DNA of 64,000 bases from DAOPXV01 sp964551445 (GTDB lineage Bacteria > Muiribacteriota > UBA9980): NCBI GenBank assembly GCA_964551445.1, contig CAZKCG010000021.1, forward strand, positions 1-64,000, read 5' to 3'. Both the position numbers and the translations under genes were made by a program. Shown here in pieces: positions 42,260 through 50,569 of the stretch. The notes under the pieces were generated by a model that saw only the letters and a list, made by a program, of their open reading frames with translations, made no database searches and was not told the DNA's origin. Within the stretch, counting starts at the first letter, position 1. Each line of letters opens with the position of its first letter.

Positions 42260-44620
42260 TCAGATATTTTTGGTGAGCGTCACGATATTTTTGCCGTCGG
42301 TCCTTTCGTATTCAAAATCATCCATGAGATTTTTAACGAAATGAATTCCGAGGCCGCCTATGTTCCGCTCCATGAGGGGTTTGTCTATATCCACCGGCGC
42401 AGCGGCTTTCAAAGGATCGAATTCGAGTCCGTCGTCTTCGATCCTTATTTTAATTGCCCGCTCTTCGCGCGTGACGGATATTTCGATCTCGCGCTCAACA
42501 TCTCCGGAATAACCGTAAGATATGGTGTTTACGATAAGTTCTTCCATGCAGACGTTTATATCGATCACGGTTTTTTGTGAAACTCCCCATTTTTCTCCGA
42601 TCTCTTCAATAAGTTCAGCCACTTTAGCGAGTTCCGGCAGTTTATTCTTTATTATCATTTTTTTTGCCTCTTTATTTTCGACCGCTTTTTTAACCGTTTT
42701 ATTTATGAATTTGATCTGAAGTTCAGTAATGTCATCGGATTGTTCGGCGTCTTTGGCGAAAGTTTTAATATCCGCCAGGACCTCGCAAACGACTTCTTTT
42801 GATTTTTTGCCGGCAGTATTTTTCAAAATTCCCTTAAGCCTGTCTTCGCCATAAAATTTATTGTCGGAGCTTATCGCCTCGGTAACGCCGTCGGTAAATA
42901 AAAATATCGAATCGCCTAAACCAAGCGAGATGTTTCCAACGGAAAAAGTTCTCGGCATTATTCCAAGCGGCGTGTCCTTCGTTTTAGGCGTTTCTTCGAC
43001 CTCGCCGTTCGCTCTTACGATGTAAGGCGGATTATGGCCGGCATTGCAGTATTCTATCGAGCCGTTAGAAGTGTCGAGTATTCCGACGAAAAAGGTTACG
43101 AACATCATGTTCTCATTATTCGTGGAAAGGTCTTCGTTGATACTTTCGACTATCCGCGCGAGTTTTAAGGACCTTGAAAACTTAGCGTGCAGAAGCGTCC
43201 TGGTTATAGCCATGAAAAGCGATGCGGGAACTCCCTTTCCGGCGACGTCGCCGATGGCGAAGCAGAACCTGGAATCGTCTATTAAAAAGAAATCGTAAAG
43301 ATCTCCGCCGACCTCTTTCGCGGGCTCGAGAACGGCGTAAATATCGAATTCGGGCCTGTGGGGATAGGGCGGAAAGGTTTTTGGTATGATGCTCATCTGA
43401 ATGTCGTGAGCTACTTTAAGTTCGCTTTCAATGCGTTCCTTGATCAGAGTGGTGGTTTTAAGGTTTTTTATATATTCCTTCAACGCGTTTTGCATCGATG
43501 AGAAAGCGCTGTTGAGATGGCCTATTTCATCATGACTGTGAAGGACCGGCAATACTGCGTCAAAATCTCCGGAACCGATCAGTTTCGTGATCCCGGCAAG
43601 CTCGCGAAGCGGACTCGTTATTTTATTTGAAATAAAGCGTATTATCGTAAAAAGAGCGAAAAAGCCAACCGCTGCGATTATAACAAGCGCAGCGTTAAGC
43701 ATTTGAAGGTCTGAAAAAAGTTCGCCCTCAGGATAAACGGAAGCGAGCGACCACCCGCACGACGGAAGAGGCGCGAAAAAAAGCCAGGAATCCTGAGTCC
43801 CAAGAATGCTTTTAAAACGATAAAGTCCGCTTTCGCCTTTTATCATTTTCTGGCCTATTTCGCGTAACTCCGGATATTTCATTTCTTCGGCGATGCTGAA
43901 TATGCTTTCATTCATTACCAGATCTTTTTGCGGATGGGTCAATATGGTCCCGTTATGAGATATTAAAAATCCGTATCCGGCGTTGAATATCTTTATGGAT
44001 GAGACTATCTTTTCAAGCCATTCGAGCGAAATATCAACTGAAACGACGCCTTTGAAAACTTTATAGCCGTCTTTATCATCGTAAAAAGGCGCGGAGTAAG
44101 TCGACATTACGATATTTCCGCCGCCCTCGTCAAAGTAAGGTTCGCTCCAGAACGCCCTGCCGGTTTCGCGAGGTATCTGGTACCAGTCCATATAAAAATA
44201 TTCGTACGTCTTTTTTCCGATGTTTATTATTTCAACCGTATCCCCGGTTTTATGAGCGTAAGGCGAAAAATATTTATTTTCGCTTTTGAATGCGTAAGGC
44301 TCATAAGCCACGCAGATGCCATATATTTCTTTGTTTTTTTGCAGCAGCGATTTGAGAAGATTATTGATATCATTTTCAGTGTATTTTAAATTTTCAAGAA
44401 ATATGGTCACGTTGGAAGGTATCTTTTCGGCCGCGATTATAGCTTTTTCGATCTGACGGGAGCTCGAGAACGTTACGTTTTCAGCGTTTTCCTTGACCTT
44501 GTCAAGTATAAGCTGCCTGGATATCTTATAATTATAAAACAGCATAACGGCGAATATCACCGTACAGCAGGTCATGATAAAAAAGGTTATCTTGAAAGCG
44601 AGCCCTTTATTTTGAAACAT
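42260..44620 (-). CDS. Cache-HAMP sensor with SpoIIE/RsbU phosphatase fused to RsbW-type kinase
   Basis: 786 residues. Transmembrane helix (about 10-28), extracytoplasmic dCache-type sensor domain (about 35-300, with the DGYKVFKGVVSVDISLEWLE strand), second helix (about 310-332), HAMP (about 335-390), PP2C/SpoIIE phosphatase (about 400-640; GGDLYDFF, IGDVAGKG, SDDITELQ) and a C-terminal GHKL serine kinase like RsbW (about 655-786; CMEELIVNTISYGY, GGLGIHFVKNLMDD). It can both dephosphorylate and phosphorylate STAS antagonists, so input from the periplasm would set the balance. Start lies 14 bases inside the binding-protein gene upstream, so the two are coupled. Confidence 0.9.
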   Translation of the reverse strand: MFQNKGLAFKITFFIMTCCTVIFAVMLFYNYKISRQLILDKVKENAENVTFSSSRQIEKAIIAAEKIPSNVTIFLENLKYTENDINNLLKSLLQKNKEIYGICVAYEPYAFKSENKYFSPYAHKTGDTVEIINIGKKTYEYFYMDWYQIPRETGRAFWSEPYFDEGGGNIVMSTYSAPFYDDKDGYKVFKGVVSVDISLEWLEKIVSSIKIFNAGYGFLISHNGTILTHPQKDLVMNESIFSIAEEMKYPELREIGQKMIKGESGLYRFKSILGTQDSWLFFAPLPSCGWSLASVYPEGELFSDLQMLNAALVIIAAVGFFALFTIIRFISNKITSPLRELAGITKLIGSGDFDAVLPVLHSHDEIGHLNSAFSSMQNALKEYIKNLKTTTLIKERIESELKVAHDIQMSIIPKTFPPYPHRPEFDIYAVLEPAKEVGGDLYDFFLIDDSRFCFAIGDVAGKGVPASLFMAITRTLLHAKFSRSLKLARIVESINEDLSTNNENMMFVTFFVGILDTSNGSIEYCNAGHNPPYIVRANGEVEETPKTKDTPLGIMPRTFSVGNISLGLGDSIFLFTDGVTEAISSDNKFYGEDRLKGILKNTAGKKSKEVVCEVLADIKTFAKDAEQSDDITELQIKFINKTVKKAVENKEAKKMIIKNKLPELAKVAELIEEIGEKWGVSQKTVIDINVCMEELIVNTISYGYSGDVEREIEISVTREERAIKIRIEDDGLEFDPLKAAAPVDIDKPLMERNIGGLGIHFVKNLMDDFEYERTDGKNIVTLTKNI

Positions 44621-45599
44621 TTTTCACGCAGCTTTTATAAAAAGATCCATATTCCGGCGCGGTTTTTATCGAGCCCGATTCGATAAGCACGTTGACCGTT
44701 CTCAAATAATCTTTTTCGATAAGTTCGCCAATCGCCTGGTTCGCGTCTTTCGGAATTATCACGTCGCGCATTCTATTGAGCATCCATCTCTGATTAGCCT
44801 TGTTGGCCATCACGCGGGCTTCTTTTATATATTTTATGACTATATCGAGCGTCTGTTCCTCGTTATCGAAAGCATAACGCCAGCCTTCGATCGAGGCCGC
44901 GACGAATTTTTTGCATAGTTCGGGGTCTTTATTGAAAGTGTCCTCAAGAACGTATATGCCGTCTTCGGGGAAGTTGAGGTCGTGCTCGGAAAAAAAGAAG
45001 GTGTTTAATTCTTCGGGGTTGATCCCGGAGTTTATGATTTTATGATATTCGTTATACCACATGACGGTCATGGCGTCGACGCCTTCAGCCAGAAACATTT
45101 CGACGGAATTATTTATGGGGTAAAATTTCGCCTTGATATCGTATTTTTTAAAAAACGCCATCGGTATGCCCGTAAAATCGTTCTTCCAGTATCCGATCTT
45201 TTTTCCGTTCATATCTTTCGGGGAATTTATGCCGTTTTTCTTTTTGGTGACGAACATAAGCGCGGAGCGGCATATTATCTGGGCGATATTGACTATCTTC
45301 GATCCGGCGGATCTTTTTTCGATCGCCGAGGGAAGGGCCGCGGTAACGAAAACGGCTTTTCCGTCTTCCAGCGCTTTGATCGTGGGAGCGCCGGGGCCGC
45401 CGTTTATTATCGTGACGTCGAGGCCGAACTTTTTATAGATGCCGGTCTCCTTCGCCATGAAGTACCCGGCGAACTGGCTTTGCGGAAGCCATTGCGGCAT
45501 GAAAACGATCTTTTTAAGAGGTGCTTCGGCGGCGCAAGCGTTAGACGCAATAAGTATCAGCGAGAATATGGCCGTTATTAAAATAATAGTTTTTTTCAT
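44607..45599 (-). CDS. Periplasmic NMT1/ThiY/SsuA-like substrate-binding protein
   Basis: 330 residues with a Sec signal peptide ending near SNACAA. The mature part has the family pattern FMPQWLPQSQFAGYFMAKE...GLDVTIINGG and KIGYWKNDFTG, as in NMT1/THI5-like and taurine/riboflavin-precursor binders. No ABC permease or ATPase lies nearby. Instead its 3' end overlaps the Cache-phosphatase gene by 14 bases, which suggests a binding protein that presents its ligand to that sensor, not a transporter part. The ligand is unknown. Confidence 0.83.
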   Translation of the reverse strand: MKKTIILITAIFSLILIASNACAAEAPLKKIVFMPQWLPQSQFAGYFMAKETGIYKKFGLDVTIINGGPGAPTIKALEDGKAVFVTAALPSAIEKRSAGSKIVNIAQIICRSALMFVTKKKNGINSPKDMNGKKIGYWKNDFTGIPMAFFKKYDIKAKFYPINNSVEMFLAEGVDAMTVMWYNEYHKIINSGINPEELNTFFFSEHDLNFPEDGIYVLEDTFNKDPELCKKFVAASIEGWRYAFDNEEQTLDIVIKYIKEARVMANKANQRWMLNRMRDVIIPKDANQAIGELIEKDYLRTVNVLIESGSIKTAPEYGSFYKSCVKNVSK

Positions 45600-45604
45600 T
45601 TGCT

Positions 45605-46183
45605 TTAAAGGTTTTTATCCGGCATATGGTCGGGGTCTATATCGACGATCTCATTGAAACAATCTAGAGCGTCTTCGAGTTTGTTCAGTTTTGAGAGGCA
45701 GGCCGCTTTGTTGTACCAGGCGTCCGAAAAAGCGGGATTTATGGCGAGCGCCTGATCGAAGGATTTTAAGGCCAGTTCGAATCTGGAGAGTTTTTTTAAG
45801 GCCATCGCCCGCGAGAACCACAGCAATGAATTTTTGCCGTTTCCCCTGATAGCTTTATCGAAGCATTGCAGGGCGTCTTCGAACATTTCTATTTCCATGA
45901 GGGCGTTGCCTTCGTTAAAATTTTCTTCGACCTCTTTCTCGTTAACGGTGCTTCCCGCTTCCGCTGCCTTTATTTTTTCTATTTTTTCAAGGAGTTTTTC
46001 GCGGACGGCTTTTATCTTCGCGTTATTAAAGCTGTGCTTTAAAATTTTATCGAAACATATCAGCGCCCCGTTATAATCCGCTGCCTTTATAAGTTCGATA
46101 CCTTTCATATATAAAGCCGCCTCATCGATATCAGCCGAAGCAAAGGCGGAATCCGGAATGAAAAAAGACCTAATAGAGATCAT
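45605..46183 (-). CDS. Exported TPR protein
   Basis: 192 residues from ATG 46183; AAAAAGGTG lies nine bases upstream. An in-frame GTG at 46195 would add four residues but overlaps that site. A short hydrophobic N-terminus ending in AFASA looks like a signal peptide. Four TPR-like units follow, for example ALQCFDKAIRGNGKNSLLWF and ALKSFDQALAINPAFSDAWY, with a charged linker. It precedes the binding-protein gene by five bases, so it is first in the TPR - binding protein - phosphatase operon and may scaffold the periplasmic complex. Function inferred from context only. Confidence 0.75.
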   Translation of the reverse strand: MISIRSFFIPDSAFASADIDEAALYMKGIELIKAADYNGALICFDKILKHSFNNAKIKAVREKLLEKIEKIKAAEAGSTVNEKEVEENFNEGNALMEIEMFEDALQCFDKAIRGNGKNSLLWFSRAMALKKLSRFELALKSFDQALAINPAFSDAWYNKAACLSKLNKLEDALDCFNEIVDIDPDHMPDKNL

Positions 46184-46275
46184 TAAGATCAGCACCTTTT
46201 TATATTGTTAATTAAATCTTTTATCATAATTACTGTTATTTTGCAATACTTTATTGAAAGTTTACCAAAAGTTTC

Positions 46276-46309
46276 TTGACAAAAGCCATAGTAATAAATT
46301 AGAATTGAG
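46276..46309 (+). promoter_or_regulatory. Promoter of the second STAS gene
   Basis: TTGACA (46276-46281), 18 bases, TAGAAT (46300-46305) within the block ATTAGAATTGAG that is identical to the one at 39593-39604. Confidence 0.6.
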
Positions 46310-46345
46310 GCATTAATATAACTTAATTATAAATGGAGGCTTCAA

Positions 46346-46678
46346 TTGGAAATAAAAACGCGTAAAGAATCAAAAGCGATGATCGTAACGCCGAACGGCA
46401 GAATGGACGCCATAAGCTCGCCGGAAGTTGAAAAAACCGTGGTGGATATAATATCGAAAGGTGAAAAATTCATAATTTTGAATATGGAAAATATCGATTA
46501 TATAAGCAGCGCCGGGCTCCGCGTGGTCCTTACCATCGCCAAGAACTCTAAAACGGCCGGCGGCGAGGCATATATCACGGGACTTCGCCCTTCAGTCGAA
46601 GAGATCTTCAAACTTACCGGTTTTCAAAACCTTTTAAAAATATTCGCGAACGATGAAGAAGCTCTTTCAAAATTATAA
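46346..46678 (+). CDS. STAS-domain protein (anti-sigma factor antagonist)
   Basis: 110 residues, a minimal STAS domain. TTG start at 46346 is supported by GGAGG at 46335-46339, six bases away. The motif NMENIDYISSAGLRVV contains the phosphorylatable Ser, and NGRMDAISSPEVEK forms the first strand-turn. Divergent from the TPR/binding-protein/phosphatase operon, across a 162-base gap that holds its promoter. Likely substrate of the SpoIIE phosphatase-RsbW kinase encoded next door. Confidence 0.87.
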   Translation: MEIKTRKESKAMIVTPNGRMDAISSPEVEKTVVDIISKGEKFIILNMENIDYISSAGLRVVLTIAKNSKTAGGEAYITGLRPSVEEIFKLTGFQNLLKIFANDEEALSKL

Positions 46679-46756
46679 GATGTTTTCGGGCGCATGAATT
46701 CAAGCCGCCAATATCTTCAAATATGAACGGCTCCGAATTGTACAACGGTCTTTAAT

Positions 46757-46797
46757 TAAAAAAAGCCTTCCGGATTAATTTCCGGGGGCTTTTTTTA
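46757..46797. terminator. Bidirectional terminator between converging genes
   Basis: AAAAAAAGCC then CCGG, paired with CCGG and GGCTTTTTTT across a short loop, with one bulge. A-run left and T-run right, so it can serve the STAS gene (plus) and the secreted repeat protein (minus). Confidence 0.75.
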
Positions 46798-46855
46798 TTT
46801 CGTGAAATATATGGTGATGTTTGATTTCCGCTTTAGCGGTTAACGCGGGGCGTGA

Positions 46856-47437
46856 TTAGAATTCCACCGAACCGGAACCGTCGAATCCGCCGCTGTTTCC
46901 GCCGGAATTCGTGTCTCCGCATCCGCTGTATCCGCCGGTTCCGTCAGGTCCGTTATCGTTCTGGTTCGAACCGTTGTCCGTGTCTCCGCATCCGCCGGTG
47001 TTCGCCGGTGTTCCGCAACCGCTGTCGGTTCCGTCATTCGAATTCGAATTTGAATTATCGTTAGACGGCGTTGTGCTGCTCGAAGAGCCGTTCGAATTGT
47101 TGCTGTGGCCGGTCTGATGGTTTGATGAATTTCCCGTTCCGTTCGAGTGGCCGGTATTTCCGTTATGGTTCGAGCAGTTCCCGTGGTTGTTCGAGCTGCA
47201 GTTTTCGCCTGAATTGTGGCCCGTGTTTCCGCTATGGCTGCATGAATCGTTATTTCCATTGTGTCCGGGGCAGTTTCCGTGGTTGTTTGAATTACCGTTC
47301 CCGTTATTGGTATTATTCGTCTGGGCCGCGTTCGATGAAGGTTTGGGTTTTTTAACTTCGGCGCCGGCAGCCATGGCTCCGTTCACGCTCGCTATGAGAA
47401 ACATTAAAACGACGATAACCACTAAATGTTTTTTCAT
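46856..47437 (-). CDS. Secreted low-complexity Asn/Gly/Ser/His/Cys-rich protein
   Basis: 193 residues. A clear Sec signal peptide (residues 1-23, ending NGAMAA) precedes a charged bit and about 150 residues of low complexity with irregular repeats of NHGNCxxHNGN and GCGDT types; about ten Cys and a similar number of His are spread through it. No known domain. Metal binding, cross-linking or an adhesive matrix role are possible. GGAGGT lies 11 bases before ATG 47437. It is the last gene before the exporter operon but has its own promoter region and a Sec signal, so it is not an obvious cargo of that exporter. Confidence 0.7.
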   Translation of the reverse strand: MKKHLVVIVVLMFLIASVNGAMAAGAEVKKPKPSSNAAQTNNTNNGNGNSNNHGNCPGHNGNNDSCSHSGNTGHNSGENCSSNNHGNCSNHNGNTGHSNGTGNSSNHQTGHSNNSNGSSSSTTPSNDNSNSNSNDGTDSGCGTPANTGGCGDTDNGSNQNDNGPDGTGGYSGCGDTNSGGNSGGFDGSGSVEF

Positions 47438-47475
47438 GATATTAAAATACCTCCGGTGAAATTTTTGATGAAGAA

Positions 47476-47508
47476 ATTATACTAACATAAAACATGGTTT
47501 CGTGTCAA
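47476..47508 (-). promoter_or_regulatory. Possible promoter of the low-complexity protein gene
   Basis: On the minus strand TTGACA (47508-47503) and TATAAT (47481-47476), spaced 21 bases; the overlapping TAGTAT gives the more usual 18. About 40 bases before ATG 47437. Confidence 0.4.
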
Positions 47509-47599
47509 TAGTTTTTTATTTTAGCGAAAAATGCCGTTTTTATTAGAGCGTCAGATGCGCCGGAATATCTTTCAGATCTGTCGATCCCGGCGCGGTCAT

Positions 47600-50533
47600 T
47601 TAAACCATCTGCCTTTTCGCGAGTTCCGCGAAGAGCCCGTCCTGTTTGATAAGTTCGTCAAAAGTTCCGGACTGTACCAGTATGCCTTTTTCGATGACAT
47701 ATATTTTGTCGGCTTTTATGATCGTGCTCAGGCGGTGCGCGATGACTATCCTCGTCGCTAAAAGGCCTTCGAGGCTTTTTGAGACTATCGACTGCGTCTG
47801 ATTATCCAGCGCGCTTGTCGCTTCGTCGAAAAGTATGATCCTCGGTTTTTTTACGAGCGCGCGCGCGATCAGAAGTCTCTGTTTTTGGCCGCCCGATATC
47901 GTTCCGGCGCCTTCGCTTATCATAGTGAACATGTTCATCGGCATTTCGCGAATATCATTGGCTAGTCCCGCCATTTCAGCCGCTTCCCATGCGTCGTCGA
48001 TCGTGAGCGTGGAAGAACCTATTATATTTGACATAATAGTGCCTGACGTAAGCTGGCCGTTTTGAAGAACGACGCCCATCTGCTGGCGGACGGACCTCAC
48101 GTCTATCTTTGAAAGTTCCTGGCCGTCATATAAGATCGAACCCGCTTCGGGTTTGTCGAAACCAAGTAAAAGTCTTAAAAGAGTGGATTTGCCGCTGCCT
48201 GAAGGCCCGACGAAAGCGACGAATGAACCTGGCGTTATGTTTATCGAAATATCGGTAAGGACCTCCGGAAGGTCTTTCTGGTAACGGAATGTCACATGGC
48301 TTAACTCGATACGGCCCGAAAGTTCGCCGGGATCGTCCCTGTTTTCGTCGAATTCGGGAAGCGTTTCAAGTATCGGTTTGGCTCTTTCGTATAACGTAAC
48401 TACGTTCAAAAGCGATGTCATGGTGGAGGAAAGTTCTACCATTCCGGAAAAAAATGTCGAGAAGGCCGAGTTGAACGCTAAAAACGAACCGGCCGACATT
48501 AACGCGGCCTCCTTTCCCTGCGAACCTATCCACCAGAAGAAGATACCGGTACAGATAACCGAATAAATAGAATTGAAGATCGAAGTGACGTTTGTAAGCA
48601 CATAAATAGGTATGGCCTTTTTTTGTTTGAAGAGCTTTGCCCATAAGCCAAACGCGCGGCTTTCAGCTCCGGCCACGCGAAACTTCGCTATTCCGTTCAA
48701 AATGCCGAAAACGAGGCCGGAAAGTTTTCCGTCGATGGTAATATTGAGTTTCGTGTAAGTCGACTGAAAATAAAATATCGCCGTGTAAAAACATACGGCG
48801 ATAAAAACCATAACACACGCGATCCCGGCAAGTTTCATGTCGTAATAGAACATAAGGAAAAAATTGAAGATCGAGAAGACGCAGGTCATCATTGAACTCA
48901 TAACCGTGCTTGAAAGAGTTCTTCTGATGCTTATTATGCTCATGGCGCGCATGGTAAGATCGCCGGTCGAGAACAGCCTGAAAAACGGGACGGGAAGAGC
49001 GAGAAGCCTGTCCCATATAGCGGCCTGAAGCGAGGCGTCGATCCTGCTTTCGAATCTGAGCATGGCGAACGAACGCGCCGCCTGAAATAAAGAAACCGAG
49101 AAGGCGGACGTTATCAGGATCATCAAAAGCCATAACATCTGGCCTCGTTCAACCTGCGGAATTATCGTGTCAAAGATCATGGCGGAAGCCATTGGCGTTA
49201 TCATATTTATAAGGCCGAGGGCGAGGCCGACGATTATTACAAGGGTGATATCACGCATAATCGAAGGGGTATAACAATATCTCATGATATCGAAGATGTT
49301 TAAAATTCCGTGAGGCAGAGGCCTGTAAAACATGTAAGCCGAGCCGGAAAAAAGTTTGGCGTCGTCCGGTCCTGCCGGTTTATGCGTTTTCGAAACGGGG
49401 TCGTGTATGTCATAACTCGCGGAAGATGTGGGAATGAGAGCGACCGGTTTGGAATCCTTCTCGTAAAACGCGAGCATGGGACCGGCGTCCTGGGACCACC
49501 AGTTTTCCCTCAAAAGAAGCTTTCTGTGACGAACGCGCGACGCTCTCGCTATATCCGCGACAGGGTCGATCTTTCGCGACGCGTCCTTTAAAGACGGCGG
49601 GATCACGATAGTAATGTTCTGGAAAGCGCCCACTATCTGGCACGCGGCGATGAGCTCGTCGGAAGAATAATTTTCTAATGTTTCGACATGAAATCTTTTG
49701 TCCGCGATCGACGCGAAGTCGAGCAAAGAGTTGGAAAGAAGCTGCTCGTCCTTCAATATTTTTTTATCGAGCCTGAGCTTTTCTTCATATTCGGTGCTCT
49801 CTACTTTTTCCTCGAGCAGCCATAATATTATTTTGTGAAAGGTTTCGAAAGTCTCAAACCAATTGCCGCGTCTGAAAAATTGCGCGGTAGAATAAGCGTT
49901 CAATATAAGAGCAGGATCGCCTTCCGTATAACTTTCCGCAGGGCGGTCATCGAATACCTGAAACCAGAAATTATTGGTTACGGGAAAAAAGGCTTTGTGT
50001 CCGGCGCATAGAATACGATATTTTGAGAGAAGTTCGATCTCGCCTTTTGTCAGTTCCATCCAGAGCATTTCGCCATGTTTCGCTCCGCATATTTCACGGC
50101 CGGAAAATTCTATGCCGCTCCCGGCCTCGATGAATTTTATGCTTCGAGGAGCCATCTGCCAGCCCAGCAGAGCGAACGTGAGATTATCGATCCATCGCTC
50201 CACGATAGCGGAATATTCTATATTGTCAGGGTCGCCGTTCATTTTTTTAATGAATTCGCCGCTTGTTTGTTCGCAAACGACCGCGGACGGGCTTCCGCTC
50301 ATTAAAAGCTTGAAACCGCTTGAGGCGGCATAATTCATTCCGATGGCTATGTCGCCGGCGTTGACGGTGAAAAGATGGAACCTTCTTCCAAAAGATCCGT
50401 CCGGGTTTATTTTCATGAAAAAAACGGCCACTTTTCCTTCCGTTATGTTCCATACACGGTCACGACCGTCCAGGACGAATGGATTGTTGCCGCTTAATAC
50501 TATCGTTTGGTTATTGGTTGCGATCTCCGACAT
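47600..50533 (-). CDS. NHLM-type bacteriocin ABC exporter, permease/ATPase without peptidase
   Basis: 977 residues from ATG 50533, with GAGGGG five bases upstream; a TTG at 50545 falls in that site. The N-terminal ~400 residues are soluble and begin with a cupin/cyclic-nucleotide-like strand pattern, as in the second ABC protein of NHLM export systems. A six-helix ABC membrane domain (about 420-710) is followed by an ATPase with Walker A GPSGSGKST, signature ISGGQKQR, Walker B IILFDEATSALD. No C39 domain. It pairs with the peptidase-containing exporter 37 bases upstream. Expected to move processed peptides across the inner membrane together with HlyD and TolC. Confidence 0.88.
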   Translation of the reverse strand: MSEIATNNQTIVLSGNNPFVLDGRDRVWNITEGKVAVFFMKINPDGSFGRRFHLFTVNAGDIAIGMNYAASSGFKLLMSGSPSAVVCEQTSGEFIKKMNGDPDNIEYSAIVERWIDNLTFALLGWQMAPRSIKFIEAGSGIEFSGREICGAKHGEMLWMELTKGEIELLSKYRILCAGHKAFFPVTNNFWFQVFDDRPAESYTEGDPALILNAYSTAQFFRRGNWFETFETFHKIILWLLEEKVESTEYEEKLRLDKKILKDEQLLSNSLLDFASIADKRFHVETLENYSSDELIAACQIVGAFQNITIVIPPSLKDASRKIDPVADIARASRVRHRKLLLRENWWSQDAGPMLAFYEKDSKPVALIPTSSASYDIHDPVSKTHKPAGPDDAKLFSGSAYMFYRPLPHGILNIFDIMRYCYTPSIMRDITLVIIVGLALGLINMITPMASAMIFDTIIPQVERGQMLWLLMILITSAFSVSLFQAARSFAMLRFESRIDASLQAAIWDRLLALPVPFFRLFSTGDLTMRAMSIISIRRTLSSTVMSSMMTCVFSIFNFFLMFYYDMKLAGIACVMVFIAVCFYTAIFYFQSTYTKLNITIDGKLSGLVFGILNGIAKFRVAGAESRAFGLWAKLFKQKKAIPIYVLTNVTSIFNSIYSVICTGIFFWWIGSQGKEAALMSAGSFLAFNSAFSTFFSGMVELSSTMTSLLNVVTLYERAKPILETLPEFDENRDDPGELSGRIELSHVTFRYQKDLPEVLTDISINITPGSFVAFVGPSGSGKSTLLRLLLGFDKPEAGSILYDGQELSKIDVRSVRQQMGVVLQNGQLTSGTIMSNIIGSSTLTIDDAWEAAEMAGLANDIREMPMNMFTMISEGAGTISGGQKQRLLIARALVKKPRIILFDEATSALDNQTQSIVSKSLEGLLATRIVIAHRLSTIIKADKIYVIEKGILVQSGTFDELIKQDGLFAELAKRQMV

Positions 50534-50569
50534 TTTTCCCCTCAAATAATTTATAACCGATCTTAAGAT

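Noticed and set aside
46840..47259. 139-codon minus-strand Thr/Arg-rich frame and plus-strand frames over the low-complexity gene
   Set aside because: Frame shadows of the Asn/Gly/Ser repeats; only the 46856-47437 frame has a signal peptide and ribosome site.
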